Origin: Methylomonas sp. LL1
GTDB taxonomy: Bacteria > Pseudomonadota > Gammaproteobacteria > Methylococcales > Methylomonadaceae
NCBI RefSeq assembly: GCF_015711015.1
Contig: NZ_CP064653.1
Location: 2,542,001-2,606,000 of the forward strand
Direction: 5' to 3'
DNA length: 64,000 bases
The first letter of the stretch is position 1. Every line of letters begins with the position of its first letter. This document shows, piece after piece, positions 38,070 through 47,304 of the stretch. Under the pieces are notes generated by a model that searched no databases, was not told where the DNA came from, and saw only the letters and a list, made by a program, of their open reading frames with translations. Position numbers and translations under genes: made by a program.

Positions 38070-38929
38070 AGTACGCCTGGATCAAGCAGCATGCAGAGGA
38101 CTTTGCGGTAGATACCCTGTGCCGGTTCATGAGGGTATCCCGAAGCGCCTACTACGACTGGCTGAAGCAAGGCCCCTCTGCGGGCGAACAAGACGATGCC
38201 GCCCTATCCGAGATGATCCAAAGCACCTTTGGCAAAAGCCGGGCAACCTACGGTACGCGCCGTCTCAAAGCCGCCTTATCCGCTCAGAACCGAACCGTCA
38301 GCCGCCGCCGTATCGGTCGTTTGATGCGGGAAGCGGGGTTGGCCTGTAAAACCAAGCGCAAATTCAAAGCCACGACGAATTCGAAGCATCATCAACCGGT
38401 TGCGTCCAATCACCTGGATCGGCAATTTGCCGTGGAAAAGCCCAATCAAGTCTATGCCGGCGACATCACCTATATCCATACGCAGGAGGGCTGGCTGTAT
38501 CTGGCCGTGGTGATTGATCTCTATTCCCGGCAAGTCGTGGGCTGGTCTATGGCCGAACATATGCGGACCAAACTGGTGAACGATGCGCTACTGATGGCGG
38601 TTTGGAAGCGCAAGCCCGAGAAAGGCTTGCTATGGCATACCGATCGCGGCAGCCAATATGCATCGGACAGCCATCGAGCCTTATTAACGCAACACGGCAT
38701 CCGGCAAAGCATGAGTCGTAAGGGAAACTGCTGGGATAATGCCGTCTCGGAAAGTTTCTTTCATACCCTGAAAACCGAGTTGATACATCACCAGACCTAT
38801 CGAACCCGATCCGAGGCCAGGCAGGCCGTATTCGAATATATCGAAGTGTTTTATAACCGCGAGCGACTTCATTCCGCCAATGGCTACCTGTCGCCCGTTG
38901 ACTACGAAGTGCAGCTTAAAGCTGCTTAG
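38066..38929 (+). CDS. IS3-family transposase OrfB (copy B)
   Basis: 287 residues with the DDE core: [20 protein letters not shown] and [19 protein letters not shown]_21-type N-terminal region ([20 protein letters not shown]). Identical to copy C at the protein level and one residue different from copy A, so B and C moved recently. It overlaps orfA by 4 bp. Confidence 0.94.
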   Translation: MKYAWIKQHAEDFAVDTLCRFMRVSRSAYYDWLKQGPSAGEQDDAALSEMIQSTFGKSRATYGTRRLKAALSAQNRTVSRRRIGRLMREAGLACKTKRKFKATTNSKHHQPVASNHLDRQFAVEKPNQVYAGDITYIHTQEGWLYLAVVIDLYSRQVVGWSMAEHMRTKLVNDALLMAVWKRKPEKGLLWHTDRGSQYASDSHRALLTQHGIRQSMSRKGNCWDNAVSESFFHTLKTELIHHQTYRTRSEARQAVFEYIEVFYNRERLHSANGYLSPVDYEVQLKAA

Positions 38930-38959
38930 CTGTGTGTCCGGAAAAGTGTTGACACATCA

Positions 38960-39332
38960 TCTGGAGGCATTTTCAAAAGGCGAGGATAAGTGGAAATCAC
39001 TTAAATTCGCAGCGTCACAGTCTTATCCTGGATTTGAACAAGTTACTGAAATTTGGGCGAATCAGCGTGTAAATGCCGTATCAGACAAACTCACTCCGAG
39101 CCAACAAGCCTACTACAAAGCGGCAATGTTTGAGGCGTTTGCTGGTTTTGATGTTCGTGGTGCAAATAGTGGAATACTTGACAAGCTCAAACAGAGATTG
39201 ATTATTGAAGACGGTGACAAAGTTGGTGGCGATATCGCGAAATTGCTGATTCAGGCTGCGGGGCAAAATAGGATGGACTTGGTTAACCAAGTTGGTAACT
39301 ACAATCGGTCAATGGGGCGGATAAATTATTAG
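38960..39332 (+). pseudogene. 3' stump of a second traG gene
   Basis: About 123 codons remain after the IS. The text matches the C-terminus of the intact TraG at 52580 position by position: QSYPGFEQVTEIWANQRVN against QSYSGFKDASEVWADQRVN, LTPSQQAYYKAAMFEAFAG against LTPGQQAYYRAAMFEAFAG, and a shared end GRINY. The 5' part is missing, replaced by IS copy B. It is a relic of another conjugative element of the same family, diverged from the intact one. Confidence 0.88.
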
Positions 39333-39335
39333 GTA

Positions 39336-39938
39336 TTAACGCGATGGGCTCAGCAATTGTAGTGCTCCAACGATTAAGCCACGAAGAACTAAAATTAAAA
39401 AAAATATCCCGATGTATCCAATCATATCGTCACGGAGATACATGGTTGTTATGGATAACATGACGATCAGGAGCCAATAGTACTTACTATCATGGGAAAA
39501 TTTTACAGCTAAGAATTCGATACCCTGAAAAAGAATTTCGGCCAACAAGGCTGCACCGAATAGAGCTACACCAAAAAATGCGATGAGACTTAGTTGTCCT
39601 GACATGCTGATCTGGTCACTGATCAGCCAAAGTAAAGAGAATCCAAGGGCAATTATGAACAGTTTATTCAGAATTGCCGTTGTCAATCTAGGGCTTTGAA
39701 AGCGCGATAGCAGCTTCTGAAATCCCCCCGGAAACCGCGCAAACGTCGCACCACAAAATGGGCAAATCGATTTTGTTGGTTGTCCGTAATAGGTAATGAC
39801 GCGCGGCACCATGATCCGGTGGCATTCAGGACAATCCACCGTTGCATGATGGCCATTAAACATCGAGTGATTTGACCGGGTTTGAATCGACTGGCTGGGT
39901 CGTTTGAACCGATCTGAGAGTGATGACTGTGTCGGCAT
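39336..39938 (-). CDS. zinc-ribbon membrane protein, candidate entry-exclusion factor (relic locus)
   Basis: 200 residues from the ATG at 39938, chosen because GGAG lies 6-7 nt upstream. Residues 36-62 form a zinc ribbon (CPEC and CPFC pairs). The rest has about four membrane helices. It is homologous along its whole length to the protein at 51998-52576: GHHATVDCPECHRIMVPRV against GHHATVICNECNRSMVPRV, and RDDM against RDDL near the C-terminus. In both places the gene is convergent with a traG 3' end, stops 3 bp apart. By analogy with Eex/TraG of SXT it may block entry of related elements. The function is inferred from context only. Confidence 0.7.
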   Translation of the reverse strand: MPTQSSLSDRFKRPSQSIQTRSNHSMFNGHHATVDCPECHRIMVPRVITYYGQPTKSICPFCGATFARFPGGFQKLLSRFQSPRLTTAILNKLFIIALGFSLLWLISDQISMSGQLSLIAFFGVALFGAALLAEILFQGIEFLAVKFSHDSKYYWLLIVMLSITTMYLRDDMIGYIGIFFLILVLRGLIVGALQLLSPSR

Positions 39939-40059
39939 AGTGTTCTCCATGCTTAAAACGTTTTGATAATCCTACCGCGAATGAACTAACACTCCAAGTC
40001 GGTTTTAAATCAAAGCCATTTTCATAAGGCAAAGAAAATTAGCCTGAATATCGATTCGA

Positions 40060-40548
40060 TTATTCGCCGACACTCGCCAGAATTTTGTTGATTACCGTAG
40101 CCGAAATTCGAAAATCCGAACGGTGCAGGACTTCAAAAGCGGCTCGAGCAGACGAAATCAAACCTTGTTTTTTGGCCTGTCCGATGACGGCGGCAGTACC
40201 GACGACCTGGAGTTGATATTCTTTGGCCACAGCCCGGCCGGCACGTTCGTCCATGATCAGCAAATAGTTTTGGGGTGACGATAGCGCGATGTTGATGCAA
40301 TCCGTTTCACCAGCGTCCAGATCAATGTCTAAACAAGGTGTGATGGATTCATGCCATACCGTTAGCCAACCCGAATCGAATGCGTGAGCTAGGGCTTGTT
40401 CACCCGGTGCCGATTTGCCTGGTAACACTTCTTGTTTAACCGATTCGGGCACGAAAACCTGGCCAAATAACTGGGGCAGCCAGATTAAACCCTCCACCAA
40501 CGCCAGTCCGATCAATGGACTGGCATCGACAATTACTTTTTTGGTCAT
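40060..40548 (-). CDS. PIN-domain toxin (DUF3368 type)
   Basis: 162 residues. VIVDASPLIGLALVEG starts the PIN fold with the first acidic residue Asp8; DAGETDCINIAL and LLIMDERAGRAVAKEYQLQV supply the other acidic positions and the DUF3368 block. Such proteins are metal-dependent ribonucleases. It lies 6 bp downstream of an antitoxin gene on the same strand, the normal toxin-antitoxin order. It probably stabilises this island. Confidence 0.85.
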   Translation of the reverse strand: MTKKVIVDASPLIGLALVEGLIWLPQLFGQVFVPESVKQEVLPGKSAPGEQALAHAFDSGWLTVWHESITPCLDIDLDAGETDCINIALSSPQNYLLIMDERAGRAVAKEYQLQVVGTAAVIGQAKKQGLISSARAAFEVLHRSDFRISATVINKILASVGE

Positions 40549-40554
40549 CCGCGA

Positions 40555-40899
40555 TCAGGCTTGGTTGAGCCACTGGTCCAGAGTGTCCAAATCATCCTTG
40601 ACTTCATCAGTCGTTTGATCGATGACGGAAATACCCAGGCGCGAGACGTGCGCAATAAAGTTTGCCAACGGCATATCGGCCAGTTTAGCGGAGCGGGCAA
40701 GGGACAGGTTACCGTCCTTGAAAAGTGCCGTTGCCAAGGCTTTACGCACGCCCGGCATTCCAATGATTTTGGCGGCTTTGAGGCCGACCATCACCGCGTC
40801 CGGTTCGTTTCGATTCATAACCAGGACCATATCCTCGTGAGCCATGCGCAACGCTTCGCTGGGGTTGTTCTTTAGACCGCTGACATTGACCGTTTTCAT
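40555..40899 (-). CDS. antitoxin with UPF0175-type C-terminus
   Basis: 114 residues. The N-terminus (MKTVNVSGLKNNPSEALRMA) reads like a Phd/YefM-type DNA-binding start. The C-terminal half (LFKDGNLSLARSAKLADMPL, ANFIAHVSRLGISVI) is the UPF0175 region commonly paired with DUF3368 PIN toxins. It would neutralise the toxin encoded 6 bp downstream and repress the operon. A 12-bp palindrome lies about 30 bp upstream. Confidence 0.82.
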   Translation of the reverse strand: MKTVNVSGLKNNPSEALRMAHEDMVLVMNRNEPDAVMVGLKAAKIIGMPGVRKALATALFKDGNLSLARSAKLADMPLANFIAHVSRLGISVIDQTTDEVKDDLDTLDQWLNQA

Positions 40900-40929
40900 A
40901 GTCTGATTACATAGGAAGATTGGGTAGGT

Positions 40930-40941
40930 GGATTATAATCC
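40930..40941 (-). promoter_or_regulatory. palindromic operator / -10 box of the toxin-antitoxin operon
   Basis: GGATTATAATCC is a perfect 12-bp palindrome that contains a consensus TATAAT -10 box, about 30 bp upstream of the antitoxin ATG. Antitoxin binding here would block transcription. I see no strong -35 box. Confidence 0.45.
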
Positions 40942-41132
40942 TCTAAATGAAAATTGCTGCATAAAATTGTCTCCCTGGACAATGAATCGACACCCATGCG
41001 GCCACAACAACTTTACTCCGAGGATCAACTACTAGGTGTTGATTATGGTTTTAGAGATTTGGTTTAACACGCACATCTGACAGACCTGCTGGTATTTGCA
41101 ACTGATGTGTCAACACTTTTCCGGACACACAG

Positions 41133-41996
41133 CTAAGCAGCTTTAAGCTGCACTTCGTAGTCAACGGGCGACAGGTAGCCATTGGCGGAATGAAGTCGCT
41201 CGCGGTTATAAAACACTTCGATATATTCGAATACGGCCTGCCTGGCCTCGGATCGGGTTCGATAGGTCTGGTGATGTATCAACTCGGTTTTCAGGGTATG
41301 AAAGAAACTTTCCGAGACGGCATTATCCCAGCAGTTTCCCTTACGACTCATGCTTTGCCGGATGCCGTGTTGCGTTAATAAGGCTCGATGGCTGTCCGAT
41401 GCATATTGGCTGCCGCGATCGGTATGCCATAGCAAGCCTTTCTCGGGCTTGCGCTTCCAAACCGCCATCAGTAGCGCATCGTTCACCAGTTTGGTCCGCA
41501 TATGTTCGGCCATAGACCAGCCCACGACTTGCCGGGAATAGAGATCAATCACCACGGCCAGATACAGCCAGCCCTCCTGCGTATGGATATAGGTGATGTC
41601 GCCGGCATAGACTTGATTGGGCTTTTCCACGGCAAATTGCCGATCCAGGTGATTGGACGCAACCGGTTGATGATGCTTCGAATTCGTCGTGGCTTTGAAT
41701 TTGCGCTTGGTTTTACAGGCCAACCCCGCTTCCCGCATCAAACGACCGATACGGCGGCGGCTGACGGTTCGGTTCTGAGCGGATAAGGCGGCTTTGAGAC
41801 GGCGCGTACCGTAGGTTGCCCGGCTTTTGCCAAAGGTGCTTTGGATCATCTCGGATAGGGCGGCATCGTCTTGTTCGCCCGCAGAGGGGCCTTGCTTCAG
41901 CCAGTCGTAGTAGGCGCTTCGGGATACCCTCATGAACCGGCACAGGGTATCTACCGCAAAGTCCTCTGCATGCTGCTTGATCCAGGCGTACTTCAT
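41133..41996 (-). CDS. IS3-family transposase OrfB (copy C)
   Basis: 287 residues, identical in protein sequence to copy B, with all three DDE residues in their motifs. It overlaps orfA by 4 bp. The identity with copy B points to recent spread or gene conversion. Confidence 0.94.
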   Translation of the reverse strand: MKYAWIKQHAEDFAVDTLCRFMRVSRSAYYDWLKQGPSAGEQDDAALSEMIQSTFGKSRATYGTRRLKAALSAQNRTVSRRRIGRLMREAGLACKTKRKFKATTNSKHHQPVASNHLDRQFAVEKPNQVYAGDITYIHTQEGWLYLAVVIDLYSRQVVGWSMAEHMRTKLVNDALLMAVWKRKPEKGLLWHTDRGSQYASDSHRALLTQHGIRQSMSRKGNCWDNAVSESFFHTLKTELIHHQTYRTRSEARQAVFEYIEVFYNRERLHSANGYLSPVDYEVQLKAA

Positions 41997-42289
41997 CTTT
42001 GTTCCTTGGCGAAGTACGCCGCTGCCTTTTTTAGTAAATCGCGCTCCTCGGTCAATCGGGCCACTTCCTTCTTAAGGCGCTTGAGTTCATCGTACAGATG
42101 TTCATCGGTACGGACCGCTTTATTGCTGTCTTTGGGGCGACTGTATTTTCCTATCCAGGTATGCAAGGTATTGACGTTAATGCCAAGATCCTGGGCTACC
42201 TGGCTGATCGGTTTATCGGATTCATTCGCCAACTTGACGGCTGAGGCTCTGAATTCGGCTGTATAGGTATTGGGTTTTTCTTGGCTCAT
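41993..42289 (-). CDS. IS3-family OrfA (copy C)
   Basis: 98 residues, identical in protein sequence to OrfA of copy B. It has the same helix-turn-helix, leucine zipper and slippery A_AAA_AAG site (42026-42032 on the minus strand). This copy should be able to make the OrfAB transposase. Confidence 0.93.
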   Translation of the reverse strand: MSQEKPNTYTAEFRASAVKLANESDKPISQVAQDLGINVNTLHTWIGKYSRPKDSNKAVRTDEHLYDELKRLKKEVARLTEERDLLKKAAAYFAKEQR

Positions 42290-42577
42290 TTTGGATTCAC
42301 GCTTTTTCAGGTTATTTTAAAAAGTGTGTCCGGTTTAGTGTAGCCACATCACCTTTTCCTTTATCCACGCAAATTTGATGTAAGCCTTTGACTACAATCT
42401 ACCAAATTTTCGATTTTGTCGTCACCGTGTCGTAAAGCAAGATTGGGGAGGAATACAAAAGTAGAACAGTGCATAGAGATTGCGTTCCAGCGAAACTACG
42501 TCGACAACCCGAACCACCCGCTGATCCGGTCGGTTGAACAGAGGCAAGCTTTATACGCCATTTTGCATGCCTAAATT

Positions 42578-44458
42578 TCACAAACACTCAGATAAGGCAT
42601 TGACTGCCATACAATTGTTTTTCTGTGGATAAAGCAGGGAAGCAAGCGATAAGTTAGCCCCTAGCAATAACTCACGTTCTGGCTTGCCAAATGCGTACCC
42701 TTGCCCAAAGTCGACGCCTATTTCTATCAGTTTGCGTGCAATTCCGGGTGACTCGACAAACTCAGCGATAGTTTTTTTGCCGAGTTTGGCAACAATATCT
42801 ACCATCGATCTCACTAAAATCTGATCGGTTTCATCGTTGACCAGATTCCGAATGAATTGCCCGTCGATTTTCACGTAGTCAACCGGAAAAGTTCTTAGAT
42901 AGTTAAAGGAACAAAAGCCAGCGCCAAAATCATCCAGGGCAAACTTGCAGCCTAAGCTTCGTATTTTCTGAATCATCTCTCGGGTTTTTTCAAAGTTATC
43001 GACAGCTGAGGTTTCAGTGATTTCAAAAGTTAATCGACTGGCATCTACCCAGGTTAACTCTAACTTGTCTTGGATTAACTGTAATAAATCGGTATTTTGA
43101 AAAGCGGCGCAGGATAAATTGATCGCCAGTGATATATGTGCTTTATGCGAAGGTAAAGTTGCCAAAAAATTTATTGCATTTTCAACCACCCACAGATCAA
43201 TTACATGAATCAAACCCATGCGTTCGGCAACAGGGATGAAAATACTAGGCGGGATCATCTTTTCGTCCTCGTCTCGCATTCTCAACAGCACTTCATAATG
43301 CGAGATATTGCCGTTATTGAGCTGGACTACAGGTTGGAACACTAAAAACAGATTATTTTCTCGCAAAGCTTTGCGGATGAGGGGCACCCAAGTGATATCG
43401 TGGCGACGTTCCTTGATAACGAGTTCTTCACTGTCGTAGAAGCGTACTTTATCTCGGCCGCAACGTTTAGCGAGATTACACGCTTGGCGTGCATGTAATA
43501 TCATTTCCCCAGGGTGTGGCGTAGCACTATTGCTGTCTAGGGTTGCAATGCCAATTGAGATTGTAATGTTGTAGCAAACATCCCCTTTAAAAAACCTGAA
43601 GTTATCGACAGCAGTTTTAATGCTTTCAGCAAGTATTTGTGCTTGTTTTGGTTTGATGTTATCCAAGAAAAGACAGAATTCATCGGAGCCAAGACGAGAA
43701 AATAAATTAGTCGTCGGAGCCAGTTTTCGTACTAAAACAGTGAGTTCAACCAATAGCTGGTCGCCTACTTCAAAGCCTTCAAGTTCATTAATCAGACTGA
43801 AGCGATCAATATCGATAAATAGCAATGCACCTTCCTTTTGCAATTTGTTACTAAGGTTCAGTGTTATCTTGAGCTGACGTTCAAAACTGCTGCGGTTGTA
43901 CAATCCAGTGAGTTCGTCATGATTGACCAGAAATTTAAGTTTGGCATCATTAACGGTTTTTGACGCCAACTCGGTGATGAGTTGCTCCTCTTGTTTATAT
44001 CGAATTAAACGCTCCTGCTTGAGTCTAATTAAAAAGTTTAGGACCAGCATCAATTCTTGAACATTGATAGGGGAAGCTATTTTATGCGCCAAGTAAGTAT
44101 TCTGTTTGGAAAGCTTTTGACTGTTACTGCAAACTAACTCGCTGCCAGCCGCAGTGTTGCCGTGAATCACAAAAGGTATCACGGAGGAATCGGTGGCCCC
44201 TGAAAGGCTCTGCCACATATCCTCTAATTGGCACTGCGGAAGCTCTGCGTTGATTATAATCGCGCCAATTTTCTCAGGTTGGTCGTAATGAATCTTTAAA
44301 ACGCCATAGAGTTGTTCACCGTTACAAACATGATGAATGTCTGAAAATCCGCTGGTCTTTAGCGTGTCGATTATTTGCTGACTTGATCTCTCAGAGTGAT
44401 CAGCAACAATAATGACTTTTTCTTCGAACGAGTTCCAAGCTTTCATGTGACTTACCAA
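42578..44458 (-). CDS. receiver-like / GGDEF / EAL protein
   Basis: 626 residues. About 1-130: a receiver-like fold (VIIVADHSERSSQQIIDTLK). About 175-340: a diguanylate cyclase domain (FLVNHDELTGLYNRSSFERQ) whose active loop is GSDEF, not GGDEF, so cyclase activity is doubtful. About 365-610: an EAL phosphodiesterase domain with EVLLR at the EAL motif and an intact FALDDFGAGFCSFNYLR loop, so it could hydrolyse c-di-GMP. It lies 4 bp after the CBS-GGDEF-EAL gene, in one operon. The bases 42352-42577 downstream hold no gene. Confidence 0.9.
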   Translation of the reverse strand: MVSHMKAWNSFEEKVIIVADHSERSSQQIIDTLKTSGFSDIHHVCNGEQLYGVLKIHYDQPEKIGAIIINAELPQCQLEDMWQSLSGATDSSVIPFVIHGNTAAGSELVCSNSQKLSKQNTYLAHKIASPINVQELMLVLNFLIRLKQERLIRYKQEEQLITELASKTVNDAKLKFLVNHDELTGLYNRSSFERQLKITLNLSNKLQKEGALLFIDIDRFSLINELEGFEVGDQLLVELTVLVRKLAPTTNLFSRLGSDEFCLFLDNIKPKQAQILAESIKTAVDNFRFFKGDVCYNITISIGIATLDSNSATPHPGEMILHARQACNLAKRCGRDKVRFYDSEELVIKERRHDITWVPLIRKALRENNLFLVFQPVVQLNNGNISHYEVLLRMRDEDEKMIPPSIFIPVAERMGLIHVIDLWVVENAINFLATLPSHKAHISLAINLSCAAFQNTDLLQLIQDKLELTWVDASRLTFEITETSAVDNFEKTREMIQKIRSLGCKFALDDFGAGFCSFNYLRTFPVDYVKIDGQFIRNLVNDETDQILVRSMVDIVAKLGKKTIAEFVESPGIARKLIEIGVDFGQGYAFGKPERELLLGANLSLASLLYPQKNNCMAVNALSECL

Positions 44459-44462
44459 TCCC

Positions 44463-46298
44463 TTATCGAGAGGTTTGGATAAATTGCCGATGCCAACCGC
44501 TTAAATCGTCAGGCGTAAGGGGCTTAGCAAAATGATAACCCTGTACTTCATGGCAATGGTGACTCGTGATGCATTCCAATTCATCCCCTGTTTCAACACC
44601 TTCAGCGATGATTTCTAATCCCAAACTGTCTCCCAGTGCAATAATTGCCCGCACAATTGCTTCGTTAGCGGGCGTACTTTTGATATGGCGTATGAAGGAC
44701 TGATCGATCTTGATGCGATTTAATGGGAATTTGCGCAAATAGCTCAGGCTTGAATAACCGGTGCCGAAATCGTCTAACGCCAACTTGACACCCAGTGCCC
44801 GCAGGTCTATCAAGGCTTGTACTGCGAATTCAGCGTGAGTCATCACGACACTTTCCGTTAGTTCCAGCTCAAGATATTGTGGATCGACGCCACTTTCATC
44901 AATGATGCGTTTAACTTGCTCGCAAAAATCACGTTGCTTGAACTGAACGCCGGAGATATTGACAGCCATCCGAAAAGCCGGCAAACCTTGTTCAATCCAG
45001 CTCAAGTGTTGGCGGCAGGCTTCTTTGAGCACCCATTCGCCGATCGGAATAATCAAACCGGTTTCCTCAGCAATAGGGATGAAGGTAGCCGGCGAAACCG
45101 CTCCAAAATGAGGATGTTGCCAGCGTAACAACACTTCTACGCCCACGACCCGTTGTTCAGATAAGAGTATCTGAGGCTGATAAGACAGTGATAACTCACC
45201 ACTATCAAGCGCCATGCGTAATTGTGTTTCCATGCTCATGCGCTCGACTTTGTCATGGTCCATTTCCGCTGTATAAAGCAAATAAGTGTTTCGCCCACGC
45301 TCTTTGGCTTCATACATTGCTGCATCAGCCTTACGGATTAGGCCATCAATGGCTTGGTCATGTTGAGGAAAAAAAGCCATACCCAAACTTGCTGTTATTT
45401 GTATTTCTCGTTCGAAAATGGGCATTGGTTGCCGAAGCTTATCGATCACATTCGATAGCACGATTTCGGCATCTGCTTCGTTTTCAATATTCTGCAAAAT
45501 AATCACAAATTCGTCGCCGCCAAGCCTGGCTACGGTATCGCTTTGGCGAACACAGGAGGAGAGTCGTTCCGCGACGATTATTAATAGACGATCCCCAAAG
45601 CTGTGACCCAACGTGTCGTTGATATACTTGAAACGGTCGAGGTCAACAAAAACCAAGCCCAACATTGTGTGGTTACGCAGCGCATTATGGCAGGCCTGTT
45701 CTAGTCGATCGTTAAATAACAAACGATTCGGCAAGCCTGTTAAATGATCGTAATGAGCCAGCGTATAGAGATCACGCTGTCGGCGGTGGGTAATTTCTTC
45801 CAGTAGAGCATGGCCGGTCGCCATTCCAACATAGATACCTTTATCAACTATGATGAAGCCATTCACCATGTGCTGCATACCAGCATCGATAATAATCTGT
45901 GCAACATCATCAATACTGGCATTAATATCAACAGTAATCGGATTGGAGTCCATTATTTCGATGACACGTTTGTTACGCAGCAGATCGCGGGCAAATGGCT
46001 TGAGAAAAATTTCACTGATTTTCCTTCGATCCAGGATACCAACCGGCGACTGATTCTGATCAACCACCGCTACAGCAAGTAATTCTTCGTGGCGAATAAA
46101 ATGATCCAACACATCGACGCAACGCTCTTTATTCATAACTGGTTCCACATGACGCATCAACCGTCTGACAGTTGATGTCTCGGTATCTGACAAGTCATTG
46201 AGATCGTGATGATGTCTGCGAACTTTTAAGGTAATGTTGAAAGTATTGTCGGGCAAAAACATGGTCATAAATGCATTAACAATTGAGAAATGCCGCAA
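44463..46298 (-). CDS. CBS / GGDEF / EAL c-di-GMP enzyme
   Basis: 611 residues. About 50-170: two CBS motifs (LLAVAVVDQNQSPVGILDRR, VIEIMDSNPITVDINASIDD) that may sense a nucleotide. About 180-345: a GGDEF domain with the full RLGGDEF loop. About 355-605: an EAL domain with EVLLRW and LALDDFGTGYSSLSYLR. Both activities look possible. It is the first gene of an operon with the receiver-type GGDEF/EAL gene 4 bp downstream. It likely tunes c-di-GMP for motility or biofilm. Confidence 0.92.
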   Translation of the reverse strand: MRHFSIVNAFMTMFLPDNTFNITLKVRRHHHDLNDLSDTETSTVRRLMRHVEPVMNKERCVDVLDHFIRHEELLAVAVVDQNQSPVGILDRRKISEIFLKPFARDLLRNKRVIEIMDSNPITVDINASIDDVAQIIIDAGMQHMVNGFIIVDKGIYVGMATGHALLEEITHRRQRDLYTLAHYDHLTGLPNRLLFNDRLEQACHNALRNHTMLGLVFVDLDRFKYINDTLGHSFGDRLLIIVAERLSSCVRQSDTVARLGGDEFVIILQNIENEADAEIVLSNVIDKLRQPMPIFEREIQITASLGMAFFPQHDQAIDGLIRKADAAMYEAKERGRNTYLLYTAEMDHDKVERMSMETQLRMALDSGELSLSYQPQILLSEQRVVGVEVLLRWQHPHFGAVSPATFIPIAEETGLIIPIGEWVLKEACRQHLSWIEQGLPAFRMAVNISGVQFKQRDFCEQVKRIIDESGVDPQYLELELTESVVMTHAEFAVQALIDLRALGVKLALDDFGTGYSSLSYLRKFPLNRIKIDQSFIRHIKSTPANEAIVRAIIALGDSLGLEIIAEGVETGDELECITSHHCHEVQGYHFAKPLTPDDLSGWHRQFIQTSR

Positions 46299-46377
46299 AG
46301 ATTCCGGCCTCCCCGGAATAGCCTAACGGGAAAGTTTTAGCAGTCGAAATGCATCTGTTTGGGTATATAGATACGAG

Positions 46378-46602
46378 TTATTCAACTTGCATCCTAGCCG
46401 AGCTTGGCAACTTCAGCTTGTAAGGTGGTGATAAACTGGTGGCCACTTGGGCGATGCCTAGTTGTTGCTGCAGGCGCTGAATTTCAGCATCCACAATTTG
46501 CAGGTTGGTAATTTGTGCTTTGGTGATGTCGCTGAGGCTATCGATAGAGAGGATTTTATCTTCTATGGTGAAAGTCGAAACTGTTGGGATTTCTTCGGTC
46601 AT
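46378..46602 (-). CDS. small coiled-coil protein, DUF6447-like
   Basis: 74 residues: ILSIDSLSDITKAQITNLQI then VDAEIQRLQQQLGIAQVATS. It resembles short DUF6447-type proteins as I remember them, with a helical heptad pattern. It precedes the GGDEF/EAL pair on the same strand. Function unknown. The bases 46603-46886 hold no gene. Confidence 0.55.
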   Translation of the reverse strand: MTEEIPTVSTFTIEDKILSIDSLSDITKAQITNLQIVDAEIQRLQQQLGIAQVATSLSPPYKLKLPSSARMQVE

Positions 46603-46886
46603 GGATTTATTCTTTGTTAAAAAACGTGGCTATTTTCATCGGATACCAGCCAAAATTTCGGCTATCGGCATTCTATCGTTAGATTGTTACGGTTTTTTTA
46701 CCGCTCAATCATGATCGAACCACCGTTAGAATCTATGCTACTCCGCTTAAAATTCTAAAATCATTAGATATGATCCCCAACGCACCGACTTCGACACAAA
46801 AAATCTGTATGCTAATTTGTGTTCATTATTGGCTAAGAAAAAGTTAAATGACTTTTCAGAAGTAGCCGTCAATTGGAGATAGCGCC

Positions 46887-47018
46887 ATGAGTAAAGCACA
46901 GAAAAGTAATAAAGAAGATAAGAAAAAACCAGCTCATAGCCCGAAAGAAAAGAAGGCTATAAAGAAAGCGAAGCACGATTCAAACGAGACTACGGGCGGA
47001 TTGTTGACAGGCAAGTAA
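46887..47018 (+). CDS. very small lysine-rich protein
   Basis: 43 residues (MSKAQKSNKEDKKKPAHSPK, then EKKAIKKAKHDSN, ending GGLLTGK), with GGAG 9 nt before the ATG. Similar tiny basic proteins are common in proteobacteria but have no known function. It is too short for most gene finders. The last gene before the ICE boundary. Confidence 0.65.
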   Translation: MSKAQKSNKEDKKKPAHSPKEKKAIKKAKHDSNETTGGLLTGK

Positions 47019-47216
47019 CCCATCTACAGATAAATAAAGGCAGCAAGAGTATCCCGTCGGTGTCCCGCCAATACCGACTCGGGGACTCTTGAAATTATGA
47101 TAGGAGGGGAAATTTCGAGGGCCACCCATTCGTAAACCCATGAAAATATAGACTTTATCTGAAAGCCGATCTCGATCTATACCGACCCGGAGACTCCCAT
47201 AGTCACCCGTTCAGGC

Positions 47217-47246
47217 AAAAAAAAGGGCCTACATTGCTGTAAGCCC
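47217..47246 (-). terminator. Rho-independent terminator downstream of tRNA-Asn fragment
   Basis: On the minus strand, AAGGGCTTAC, a short loop, GTAGGCCCTT and then a run of T. It lies just 3' of the tRNA-Asn fragment, so it is probably the original terminator of the chromosomal tRNA gene. This marks the left side as chromosome. Confidence 0.75.
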
Positions 47247-47256
47247 TTGATTTATT

Positions 47257-47304
47257 TGGCTCCCCCGGACGGGCTCGAACCGCCGACCTAGTGATTAACA
47301 GTCG
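47257..47304 (-). other. tRNA-Asn(GUU) 3' half: ICE attachment site
   Basis: Read on the minus strand, ACTGTTAATCACTAGG is the anticodon-loop side (GTT), GGTTCGAGCCC the T-arm, and GGGGGAGCCA the acceptor end with CCA. The bases on the 5' side do not form a D-arm or the matching acceptor strand, and the anticodon stem has a C-A mismatch. It is therefore a 3' fragment, as left by integration into the 3' end of a tRNA gene. The integrase begins 152 bp away on the element side. Confidence 0.8.

Larger units (their letters stand above)
37711..38959 (+). mobile_element. IS3-family element, copy B (intact)
   Basis: 1249 bp with the same ends as copies A and C. Both ORFs are intact and encode the same proteins as copy C. 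The flanking triplets differ (ACA on the left, TCT on the right), so there is no target duplication. The sequences on the two sides belong to unrelated broken genes. This fits an IS-mediated deletion or recombination after insertion. Confidence 0.94.
41103..42351 (-). mobile_element. IS3-family element, copy C (intact, inverted)
   Basis: 1249 bp, opposite in orientation to copies A and B, with the same ends. Flanking triplets on the plus strand are AAC and CCT, so no target duplication. Copies B and C flank 38960-41102 (traG stump, zinc-ribbon gene, toxin-antitoxin) like a composite transposon, but the outer flanks (ACA and CCT) do not match either. Confidence 0.93.

Noticed and set aside
37711-42351. 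Composite transposon formed by IS copies B and C
   Set aside because: The outer flanks (ACA and CCT) do not match as a target duplication, so joint movement is not supported.
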